Position numbers and translations under genes: made by a program
Origin: CAZJNX01 sp964547415
Lineage (GTDB): Bacteria > Pseudomonadota > Alphaproteobacteria > Rhizobiales > Amorphaceae
Direction of reading: 5' to 3'
Assembly (NCBI GenBank): GCA_964547415.1
Contig: CAZJNX010000149.1
Coordinates: 1-11,856 of the forward strand
DNA: 11,856 bases
Notes under the pieces: generated by a model
Told to the model about the DNA's origin: nothing
The model's input: only the letters and a program-made list of their open reading frames with translations
Databases searched by the model: none
Shown here: positions 1 to 7,110 of the stretch, piece by piece
Layout: each line of letters begins with the position of its first letter
Position numbering within the stretch: position 1 is the stretch's first letter

Positions 1-17
1 CGGGGGCTGACCGCCGC

Positions 18-51
18 CGCCCGCCCGCGCCAGGCTTTGCGCGGGCGGGCG
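18..51. terminator. Strong GC hairpin upstream of the LysR gene
   Basis: Bases 19-30 (GCCCGCCCGCGC) and 39-50 (GCGCGGGCGGGC) are perfect reverse complements, and C18/G51 adds a thirteenth pair around an 8-base loop. No T-run follows on either strand, so it is not a textbook intrinsic terminator. It may end a gene lying left of the window or act in the leader of the LysR message. The structure is plain in the sequence; the role is inferred. Confidence 0.4.
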
Positions 52-88
52 CGGGCGTGCAGGATGGGGGCGGGCCCGGAGGAGGCGA

Positions 89-1030
89 ATGGACATCCGC
101 CAGCTGCGCACCCTCATCGCGCTCGCCCGGGAGCGGCACTTCTCGCGGGCGGCGGAGGCGTGCGCCGTCACCCAGCCGACGCTCTCGGCCCGCATCCGCC
201 AGCTCGAGGACGACCTCGGCGTCCAGATCGTCCGCCGCGGCCAGCGCTACCACGGCCTCACACCGGAAGGAGAGCGGGTGCTCGCCTGGGCGAAGCGCAT
301 CGTCGAGGACTTCGACGGCATGAAGGCCGAGCTCTCCCTCGGCGCAGGCGCGCTCGAGGGCCGCGTCACCCTCGGCGTCATCCCCTCCGCGCTGCCCGTC
401 GTCCCCGCCCTCGCGACGGCGCTGCGCGACCGCCACCCGAAGCTGCGCCTCACGGTCCTGTCCCGCTCGTCGGCCGAGATCGAGCGGGCGCTCGACGACC
501 TCGCCATCGACGCGGGCCTCACCTACGTGGACGGCGCGCCGCCCGCCCGCTGCCTCGTCCGCCCCCTCTACGTGGAGCGCTACCGCCTGTTCGTGCGCGA
601 GGACCACCCCCTCGCCGACCGCGACGTGGTCACCTGGGCGGAGGCGGCGGGCCATCCCCTGTGCGCGCTGACGCCCGACATGCAGAACCGGCGGATCGTG
701 GACGCCGCCTTCCGGACGGCCGGGGTGGCGCCCGAGCCGGAGATCGAGAGCAACTCGGTGGTGAACCTCACCGCCTTCGTGCGCGCGGGCGGCCTCGCCG
801 CCGTCCTGACGGAGCAGGTGCGCGCCCTCATCGCCGCCGACCGGCGGATCCGGGCGATCCCCCTCGTGGAGCCGGTGGTGGAGCACGACGTGGGCCTCCT
901 CGTCCTCGACCGCACGCCGCCGCCCGTCCTCGTGTCCGCCCTCCTTGCCGCCGCCAGCGGCTTCCGCCTCGAGGATCCCGTCATCGACGGCCCCGATCGG
1001 GCCATAGAAAGTTGCGATTTGCCTGCCTGA
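89..1030 (+). CDS. LysR-type transcriptional regulator, likely controls the formate dehydrogenase operon
   Basis: The product is 313 residues, the normal length for the LysR family. The N-terminal winged helix-turn-helix is clear: residues 1-60 contain the typical pattern of a first strand/helix (MDIRQLRTLIAL), HFSRAAEA, then VTQPTLSARIRQLEDDLG. The remainder (about 90-300) is the periplasmic-binding-protein-like effector domain, with the usual VTLGVIPSALP opening strand and REDHPLA segment. The ATG at 89 follows a strong ribosome binding site, GGAGGAGG at 78-85. Earlier in-frame or overlapping starts give proline/arginine-rich shadows. The gene lies co-directionally 58 bp upstream of fdsG, so it probably regulates the fds genes and may be co-transcribed with them. 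LysR regulators of fds operons are known (FdsR of Cupriavidus). The effector, perhaps formate, is inference; the residues alone do not reveal the ligand. Confidence 0.93.
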   Translation: MDIRQLRTLIALARERHFSRAAEACAVTQPTLSARIRQLEDDLGVQIVRRGQRYHGLTPEGERVLAWAKRIVEDFDGMKAELSLGAGALEGRVTLGVIPSALPVVPALATALRDRHPKLRLTVLSRSSAEIERALDDLAIDAGLTYVDGAPPARCLVRPLYVERYRLFVREDHPLADRDVVTWAEAAGHPLCALTPDMQNRRIVDAAFRTAGVAPEPEIESNSVVNLTAFVRAGGLAAVLTEQVRALIAADRRIRAIPLVEPVVEHDVGLLVLDRTPPPVLVSALLAAASGFRLEDPVIDGPDRAIESCDLPA

Positions 1031-1088
1031 CGGCGGTCCGCCACCGTCCTGCGAAGGCGTGCGCGCACGCGGCGAGAGGGACGGGATC
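1031..1088. promoter_or_regulatory. Short regulator-fdsG gap with two palindromes; possible operator
   Basis: The 58 bp between the LysR stop and the fdsG ATG hold two perfect dyads: GGCGG-T-CCGCC at 1032-1042 and the 14-base palindrome GCGTGCGCGCACGC at 1057-1070. A comparatively AT-rich stretch (about 1002-1020) lies just inside the end of the LysR gene. These could be regulator binding sites, a promoter region or RNA hairpins. I cannot point to a convincing -35/-10 pair or a clear T-N11-A LysR box, so this is a weak call. Confidence 0.25.
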
Positions 1089-1559
1089 ATGCTGGACGAG
1101 GTCGCCGGGAGCGGGGCGGACGTTTCGGCTATCGCGCGGGCCCACGGCAACGACCCGGCGCGGCTGATCGAGATCCTGCACGACCTGCAGGAGGCGGCCG
1201 GCTGCGTGCCCGACGCGGCGCTGCCGGAGATCGCCGAGGCCCTCAACATCTCCCGCGCCGAGGTCCACGGCGTCGTCTCCTTCTACCACGACTTCCGCCG
1301 CGCTCCTGCGGGCCGCGTCGTCGTGAAGGTGTGCCGCGCCGAGGCCTGCCAGTCGGTGGGCGCGCTCGCCCTCATCGAGGCCTTCCTCGCCCGCCGCGGC
1401 ACGGCCCTCGGCGAGACGTCGGCGGACGGGGTGACGGTGGAGGCCGTCTACTGCCTCGGCAACTGCGCCCTCGGCCCCGCCGCCACGGTGAACGGCCGCC
1501 TCCACGCCCGCCTCGACGCGGACCGTCTCGACGCGCTGACGAGGGAGGCGCTTTCATGA
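1089..1559 (+). CDS. fdsG: NAD-dependent formate dehydrogenase gamma subunit (NuoE-like)
   Basis: The product is 156 residues with the thioredoxin-like [2Fe-2S] fold of NuoE/FdsG. An N-terminal helical part (about 1-75, including LIEILHDLQEAAGCVPDAAL and VHGVVSFYHDF) precedes the cluster ligands, Cys82 and Cys87 (CRAEAC) and Cys122 and Cys126 (CLGNC), the family spacing C-x4-C...C-x3-C. It forms the diaphorase module with FdsB and relays electrons near the FMN. I chose the ATG at 1089 because GAGAGGGACGG lies just upstream; an in-frame GTG at 1059 would add ten residues without a ribosome site and inside a palindrome. It is the first gene of the fdsGBACD set, and its TGA overlaps the fdsB ATG (ATGA at 1556-1559), implying coupled translation. 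Confidence 0.95.
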   Translation: MLDEVAGSGADVSAIARAHGNDPARLIEILHDLQEAAGCVPDAALPEIAEALNISRAEVHGVVSFYHDFRRAPAGRVVVKVCRAEACQSVGALALIEAFLARRGTALGETSADGVTVEAVYCLGNCALGPAATVNGRLHARLDADRLDALTREALS

Positions 1560-3103
1560 TCACCCTTTACGTGCCGGCCTGCTCCGCCGCCCGCTCCGTC
1601 GGCGCCGACGAGACGGCGGCGGCCCTCGAGGCGGCGGCGGCCGGGGCGGGCGTCCCGGTGCGGATCGTGCGGACCGCTTCCCGCGGCGCCTTTTTCCTGG
1701 AGCCGCTCGTGGAGGCGGCGACGGACGCGGGCCGCATCGCCTTCGGCCCCGTGACGGCGGCGGACGCGGCGAGCGTTCTCGCCGCCATCGCCTCGGGCGC
1801 GGACCACCCGTTCGGCCACGGGCCGGTGGAGGCGATGGACTGGTTCGCCCGGCAGGAGCGGCTCACCTTCGCCCGCGTCGGCCTGATCGATCCCCTCGAC
1901 CTTGCCGACTACGAGGCGAACGGCGGTCTCGCGGGCCTTCGCGCAGCGCTCGCCATGGAGCCCGCCGCGATCTGCGAGGCCGTCTTCGAGTCGGGCCTGC
2001 GCGGACGGGGCGGCGCGGGCTTCCCGGCCGGCATCAAGTGGCGCACCGTGGCGGGCGAGGGCGCGCCCGAAAAATACGTCGTGTGCAACGCCGACGAGGG
2101 GGATTCAGGCACCTTCGCGGACCGGATGGTCATGGAGGGCGACCCGTTCCTGCTCCTCGAGGGCATGGCGATCGCCGCCCTCGCCACGGGCGCCACCGAG
2201 GGCATCCTCTACATCCGCTCCGAGTACCCGGACGCCATCGCCACCATGGCCGCCGCCATCGCCGCCATGGAGGGCGCGGGCCTTCTGGGCGAGGACCTCG
2301 CGGGCACGGGCCGGCCCTTCCGCGTGTCGATCCGGCGGGGGGCAGGCGCCTACATCTGCGGCGAGGAAAGCGCCATGCTGAACTCGATCGAGGGGCGGCG
2401 CGGCGTGGTGCGCGCCAAGCCCCCGATCCCGGCGGTCTCGGGCCTCAACGGCGCGCCGACCCTCGTCCACAACGTCCTCACCCTCGCCGCCGTGCCGACC
2501 ATCCTTGCCCGCGGCGCCGCCTTCTACCGGGACTTCGGCACCGGCCGCTCCCGCGGCACCCAGCCCTTCCAGATCGCCGGGAACGTCGCCCGGGGCGGTC
2601 TCGTGGAGAAGGCCTTCGGCGTCACCCTGCGCGAATTGATCGAGGACTTCGGCGGCGGCACCCGCTCGGGCCGCCCGGTCCGCGCCGCCCAGGTGGGGGG
2701 GCCGCTCGGCGCCTACGTGTCGGCGGAAATGCTCGACCTGCCGGCCGACTACGAGGCCCTCGCCGAGGCCGGCGCGATGCTCGGCCACGGCGGCATCGTC
2801 GTCTTCGACGACACGGTGGACATGGGCGAGATGGCCCGCTTCGCCTTCGAATTCTGCGAGATCGAGAGCTGCGGCAAGTGCACGCCCTGCCGCGTCGGCG
2901 CCACCCGCGGCCGCGAGACAATCGAGAGGATTCTCCGCGGCGAGGACGTCGCCCGGAACGTCGCCCTCATCGAGGACCTCGCCGAGGTGATGCGCGACGG
3001 CTCGCTGTGCGCCATGGGCGGCCTCACCCCGATGCCGGTGCTGTCCGCGATCCGCCTCTTCCCCGAAGACTTCGAGCGCGCCCTGCCGGAGGCTGCCGAA
3101 TGA
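1556..3103 (+). CDS. fdsB: NAD-dependent formate dehydrogenase beta subunit (NuoF-like, FMN/NAD binding)
   Basis: The product is 515 residues, the usual length for FdsB. The first 90 or so residues form a thioredoxin-like domain as in other FdsB proteins (MITLYVPACSAARSVGA). The NuoF core follows: the glycine-rich FMN/NAD loop RGRGGAGFPAGIKW (149-162), CNADEGDSGTFADR, and ICGEESAMLNSIEGRRG starting near residue 267. A SLBB-like segment follows, and the C-terminal NuoF iron-sulfur helix bundle carries Cys439, Cys442, Cys445 (SCGKCTPCR) and Cys485, the C-x2-C-x2-C-x39-C ligands of a [4Fe-4S] cluster. This subunit takes electrons from FdsA and reduces NAD+. The ATG at 1556 overlaps the fdsG stop, and the TGA overlaps the fdsA ATG at 3100. 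No residue of the expected motifs is missing. The complex is cytoplasmic; no signal peptide or membrane segment is seen. Confidence 0.96.
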   Translation: MITLYVPACSAARSVGADETAAALEAAAAGAGVPVRIVRTASRGAFFLEPLVEAATDAGRIAFGPVTAADAASVLAAIASGADHPFGHGPVEAMDWFARQERLTFARVGLIDPLDLADYEANGGLAGLRAALAMEPAAICEAVFESGLRGRGGAGFPAGIKWRTVAGEGAPEKYVVCNADEGDSGTFADRMVMEGDPFLLLEGMAIAALATGATEGILYIRSEYPDAIATMAAAIAAMEGAGLLGEDLAGTGRPFRVSIRRGAGAYICGEESAMLNSIEGRRGVVRAKPPIPAVSGLNGAPTLVHNVLTLAAVPTILARGAAFYRDFGTGRSRGTQPFQIAGNVARGGLVEKAFGVTLRELIEDFGGGTRSGRPVRAAQVGGPLGAYVSAEMLDLPADYEALAEAGAMLGHGGIVVFDDTVDMGEMARFAFEFCEIESCGKCTPCRVGATRGRETIERILRGEDVARNVALIEDLAEVMRDGSLCAMGGLTPMPVLSAIRLFPEDFERALPEAAE

Positions 3104-5960
3104 GACGCCCGAACCTCGCCGATGCCGACGTCGACCGCGGCACCCCCGCCCGTGAGGGAGAGCCCGTCACCCTCGTCGTCGACGGGGTGACGGTCACCGT
3201 CCCCGCCGGCACGTCGGTGATGCGGGCCGCCTCCCTCGTCGACCGGCCGATCCCGAAGTTGTGCGCCACCGACAGGCTGGAGCCCTTCGGCTCCTGCCGC
3301 CTGTGCCTCGTGGAGATCGAGGGGGTGCGCGGCACGCCCGCCTCCTGCACGACCCCCGTGCGCGAGGGGATGCGCGTCGTGACCGAGAGCGCGCGCCTCG
3401 AAAAGCTCCGCCGCGGCGTCATGGAGCTCTACATCTCCGACCACCCGCTCGACTGCCTCACCTGCCCGACCAACGGCGACTGCGAGTTGCAGGACATGGC
3501 CGGCACCGTGGGCCTGCGCGAGGTGCGCTACGGCATGGCCGGCGAGAACCACTTCGACGAGACCTCGAAGGCGCCCGTCGACGTGTCGAACCCCTATTTC
3601 CAGTACGATCCGTCCAAGTGCATCGTGTGCTCGCGCTGCGTGCGCGCCTGCGAGGAGGTGCAGGGCACCTTCGCCCTCACCATCGAGGGCCGCGGCTTCG
3701 ACAGCCGCGTGTCGGCGGGCACGGCCACGGACGACTTCTTCTCCTCGGACTGCGTGTCCTGCGGGGCGTGCGTGGAGGCCTGCCCGACGGCGACCCTCGT
3801 CGAGAAGTCGGTCGTCGACCACGGCATCCCCACCCGCTCCGTCGTCACCACCTGCGCCTATTGCGGCGTCGGCTGCTCCTTCAAGGCGGAGCTGCGCGGC
3901 GAGGAGGTGATCCGCATGGTCCCCTGGAAGGGGGGCGGGGCCAACGAGGGCCACTCGTGCGTGAAGGGCCGCTTCGCCTGGGCTACGCCACCCACAAGGA
4001 CCGGCAACTCTCGCCGATGGTGCGCGAGACCATCGACGCGCCCTGGGGAAAGGTCTCCTGGGACGAGGCGATCGCCTTCGCCGCCGGGCGCTTCCGGGAC
4101 ATCCAGGCCCGCCACGGCCGCGGCGCCGTCGGCGGCATCACCTCCTCCCGCTGCACCAACGAGGAGGTGTACGTCGTCCAGAAGATGATCCGGGCGGCCT
4201 TCGGTAACAACAACGTGGACACCTGCGCCCGCGTCTGCCATTCGCCGACCGGCTACGGCCTCAAGACCACCTTCGGCACGTCCGCGGGCACCCAGGACTT
4301 CAAGTCGGTGGAGAACACGGACGTCGTTCTCCTCATCGGCGCGAACCCGACGGACGCCCACCCGGTCTTCGCCTCCCGCATGAAGCGGCGCCTGCGCGCG
4401 GGCGCGAAGCTGATCGTGGTGGACCCGCGGCGGATCGACCTCGTGCGCTCGCCCCACGTTTCGGCGGCCCACCACGTCCAGCTTCGCCCGGGCACCAACG
4501 TCGCCGTCATGAACGCCTTCGCCCACGTGATCGTGACGGAGGGGCTCGTGGACGAGGCGTTCGTCGCGGAGCGCTGCGAGCGGACCGACTTCGAGCGCTG
4601 GCGGGCCTTCGTCGCCGAGCCGCGCAATTCCCCCGAGGCCCTCGCCGGGGTCACCAGCGTGCCGGCCGAGACGCTGCGGGAGGCGGCGCGCCTTTACGCC
4701 ACCGGCGGCAACGGGGCGATCTACTACGGCCTCGGCGTGACGGAGCACAGCCAGGGCTCCACCATGGTGATGGCGATGGCGAACCTCGCCATGGCGACCG
4801 GCAACGTCGGCCGCGACGGCGTCGGCGTGAACCCGCTGCGCGGCCAGAACAACGTCCAGGGCTCGTGCGACATGGGAAGCTTCCCCCACGAGTTCCCGGG
4901 CTACCGTCACGTCTCGGACGGCACCGTCCGCGGCACCTTCGAGGCGGACTGGGGCGTGCCGCTCGACGGCGAGCCGGGGCTTCGCATCCCCAACATGCTG
5001 GCGGCCGCCCTCGACGGCTCGTTCCGCGGCCTGTTCGTGCAAGGGGAGGACATCGCCCAGTCCGACCCCAACACCACCCACGTGGAGGCCGCCCTCCGAG
5101 CCATGGAATGCGTCGTCGTCCAGGACCTCTTCCTGAACGAGACGGCGGCCTTCGCCCACGTCTTCCTGCCCGGCACCTCCTTCCTCGAGAAGGACGGCAC
5201 CTTCACCAACGCCGAGCGGCGCATCAACCGCGTCCGCCCGGTGATGGCCGAGAAGACGGGCCTGTCGGAGTGGCAGACCGTCTGCCGCCTTTCCACCGCC
5301 ATGGGCTACCCGATGGCCTATCGCGGCGCGGCGGAGATCATGGACGAGATCGCCCGCCTCACCCCGTCGTTCGCGGGCGTGTCCCACGCCCGGCTCGACC
5401 GGGAGGGTTCGCTCCAGTGGCCGGTGAACGATGCCCACCCGGACGGCGCGCCGATCATGCACGCGGGCGGCTTCGTGCGCGGCAAGGGGCGGTTCATGCT
5501 CACCGAGTTCGTGCCGACGGAGGAGCGGTCCACCCGCCGCTTCCCGCTCATCCTGACGACGGGCCGGATCCTCACCCAGTACAACGTGGGCGCCCAGACC
5601 CGGCGGACGCAGAACGTGCGCTGGCACGCCGCCGACGTCCTCGAGATCCACCCCCACGACGCGGGCCTGCGCGGCATCGCCGACGGCGACCGCGTGTCGG
5701 TGACGAGCCGCGTCGGCGCGACGACGCTGATCGCGCGGCTCTCCGAGCGCATCCCCGAGGGCGTCGTCTACACCACCTTCCACCACCCCCTGTCCGGTGC
5801 GAACGTGGTGACGACGGAGTATTCCGACTGGGCGACCAACTGCCCGGAATACAAGGTGACGGCGGTGGAGGTGGCCCCCGCCGCGGGCCCGACCCGCTGG
5901 CAGGCCGCGCACGCCGGGGACGGCCGCAGCGCCGGGGCGGCCGTCGAGGCGGCCGAGTAG
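3100..5960 (+). CDS. fdsA: Formate dehydrogenase catalytic alpha subunit, interrupted by a one-base frameshift
   Basis: With one frame change the product is 953 residues, full length for FdsA. The N-terminal NuoG-like part holds a [2Fe-2S] site (Cys55, 66, 69, 83), a His-Cys3 [4Fe-4S] site (His115, Cys119, 122, 128) and two ferredoxin clusters (Cys174/177/180/184; Cys218/221/224/228). The molybdopterin oxidoreductase part has a [4Fe-4S] site (Cys252, 255, 259, 287), the molybdenum ligand Cys380 followed by His381 (VCHSPTGYG), the LRGQNNVQGSCDMG segment with the conserved active-site Arg, and a dinucleotide-binding domain (about 815-925). The family sequence FAWGYATH needs four Gs after codon 293, but 3980-3982 has only GGG, so frame 3100-4188 ends early and the rest reads on from 3981 to the TAG at 5958. 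The next in-frame ATG is 4017. It oxidises formate to CO2 in the cytoplasm. A sequencing error or recent mutation is more likely than programmed shifting, because no slippery heptamer is seen. Confidence 0.93.
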
Positions 5961-5965
5961 CGCCG

Positions 5966-6787
5966 GTGGAGATCGTCCGCCTCTCGCCCGACGACCGTGA
6001 CGTCTCGCCCGCCGCCTTCGGCCGCCGCCTGACGGCGGACGGGGCGCGGGCGGCCTGCTGGCAGGTGGCCGAGGAGGTGCCGGTCGCTGTCCTCCTCAAC
6101 GGGGAGAGCTTCGCCGTCCTGATGGCGACGCCGTCCGACCTCGAGGACCTCGCCGTCGGCTTCGCCCTCACCGAGGGGCTCGTGGAGGACATCGCCCGGA
6201 TCGAGCGCCTCGCGGTGGCCGAGGTGGCGGACGGTCTGGCGATCAACCTGAACATCCCGGCGGACCGGGCCGGCGCCGTCAACGGGCGGCGCCGCGCCCT
6301 GCCGGCGCGCTCGGGCTGCGGGGTGTGCGGGGCGGTCACCATCGCCGCCGCGCTCCCCGCCCCGCCCCGCGTCGCCCCGGCCGCAGCGCCGTCCCGCGAC
6401 GCACTCGTGCGTGCCTTTCGCGCCTTTCCGGACCGTCAGCCCATGCGCCGGGCCAACCGCTCCACCCATGCCGCCGCCTTCTGCGCGGCCGACGGGACCA
6501 TCGACACGGTGCGGGAGGACGTCGGCCGCCACAACGCCCTCGACAAGCTCGCCGGTGCCCTCATCGCTGGCGGCCGGGACGTGGCGGGCGGCTTCGTCCT
6601 CCTGTCGAGCCGGGTGAGCGTGGAGATGGTCCAGAAGACGGCGGCCCTCGGCGTGCCGTTCCTGGCGGCCGTCTCCGCGCCCACGGCGCTCGCCCTCGCC
6701 TTGGCGCGGCGGGCGGGGATCGCCGTCGCGGCGCGGGCGGGCGAGGACGTGGTCGTGTTCGACGGGGAAGGGGAGGGCGGCCCGTGA
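5966..6787 (+). CDS. fdsC: Molybdenum cofactor sulfurtransferase for formate dehydrogenase (FdhD family)
   Basis: The product is 273 residues, normal for FdhD, called FdsC in fds operons. FdhD proteins carry sulfur from a cysteine desulfurase to bis-MGD before it enters formate dehydrogenase. The family marks are visible: LNGESFAVLMATPSDLEDLA (N-terminal third), the functional cysteine pair Cys118 and Cys121 in SGCGVCG, then RSTHAAAFC, and REDVGRHNALDKL (183-195), which is nearly invariant. The start is taken as GTG at 5966, five bases after the fdsA stop, because homology begins there (EIVRLSPDD); the upstream in-frame reading is an arginine-rich shadow of fdsA. A weak GAGGCGG site lies at 5946-5952. 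The TGA overlaps the fdsD GTG. Position between fdsA and fdsD supports the role as the dedicated maturation factor. Confidence 0.94.
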   Translation: MEIVRLSPDDRDVSPAAFGRRLTADGARAACWQVAEEVPVAVLLNGESFAVLMATPSDLEDLAVGFALTEGLVEDIARIERLAVAEVADGLAINLNIPADRAGAVNGRRRALPARSGCGVCGAVTIAAALPAPPRVAPAAAPSRDALVRAFRAFPDRQPMRRANRSTHAAAFCAADGTIDTVREDVGRHNALDKLAGALIAGGRDVAGGFVLLSSRVSVEMVQKTAALGVPFLAAVSAPTALALALARRAGIAVAARAGEDVVVFDGEGEGGP

Positions 6788-7008
6788 GGACCGGGGACAT
6801 CGTGCGGATGGCGAACCAGATCGCCGCCTTCCACGGCGCCTATCCGCCCGGGGAGGCCGAGGAGGGCGTCGCGCGCCACATCCGGGATTTCTGGGAGCCG
6901 CGCATGCGCCGGGCGCTCGCCGAGCACCTCGCGGCGGGCGGGGAGGGGCTCGATCCGCTCGCCGCCGCGGGGGCCCGCCGCGCGCTGGACGAGCGGGCCG
7001 CGGGCTGA
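6784..7008 (+). CDS. fdsD: Formate dehydrogenase delta subunit / accessory protein FdsD
   Basis: The product is 74 residues, the normal FdsD length. It shows the family pattern IVRMANQIAAFHGAYP, then the HIRDFWEPRMRRAL motif (about residues 32-45), a conserved acidic/aromatic helix. FdsD is needed for, or associated with, the active enzyme in FdsABG systems; its precise role is not shown by sequence. The start is GTG at 6784, whose TG overlaps the fdsC stop (GTGA), typical coupling. No membrane segment or cysteine is present, so no cofactor is expected. It is the last gene of the operon; 102 bp separate it from the chemoreceptor gene and I see no strong terminator there, so partial read-through is possible. 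Confidence 0.92.
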   Translation: MRTGDIVRMANQIAAFHGAYPPGEAEEGVARHIRDFWEPRMRRALAEHLAAGGEGLDPLAAAGARRALDERAAG

Positions 7009-7081
7009 GGGCAGGCAAGCCCGGGGCAAGGCGGGGGGCGGATAAGGGCCCGTGTCCCAGGCGGTGGTGGTCCGGACGGCT

Positions 7082-7107
7082 GCCGCCGCGTTGCTTGCGG
7101 AGGCGGC
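7082..7107 (+). promoter_or_regulatory. Ribosome binding site of the chemoreceptor inside a possible hairpin
   Basis: GGAGG at 7099-7103 sits seven bases before the ATG at 7111 and decides that start. It falls within a potential stem, GCCGCC (7082-7087) with GGCGGC (7102-7107), extended by CGC/GCG with a bulge, which could partly hide the site. Such pairings are common by chance in sequence this GC-rich, so only the ribosome site is a firm call. Confidence 0.4.
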
Positions 7108-7110
7108 CTC

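Noticed and set aside
2038..3099. Upstream in-frame extension of FdsA over fdsB
   Set aside because: The extension is an arginine/proline-rich antiphase reading of fdsB. FdsA homology and the ATGA overlap fix the start at 3100.
3970..3990. Programmed -1 frameshift or selenocysteine explanation for the fdsA break
   Set aside because: No X-XXY-YYZ slippery sequence or in-frame TGA is present at the break, and the catalytic ligand is an ordinary Cys380 codon (TGC), so neither mechanism is indicated.
3981..4188. Separate short proteins from the two frames of fdsA (3100-4188, and 4017-5960 from an internal ATG)
   Set aside because: After 3981 the first frame reads as an arginine/proline/serine-rich tail with no family likeness, while the other frame continues FdsA without a gap. 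They are one gene with a frame change, not two genes.
3858..5912. 684-codon open frame on the minus strand opposite fdsA
   Set aside because: It is rich in R, G, A, H and V with no domain, mirrors fdsA codons, and its length follows from the scarcity of stop codons at this GC content.
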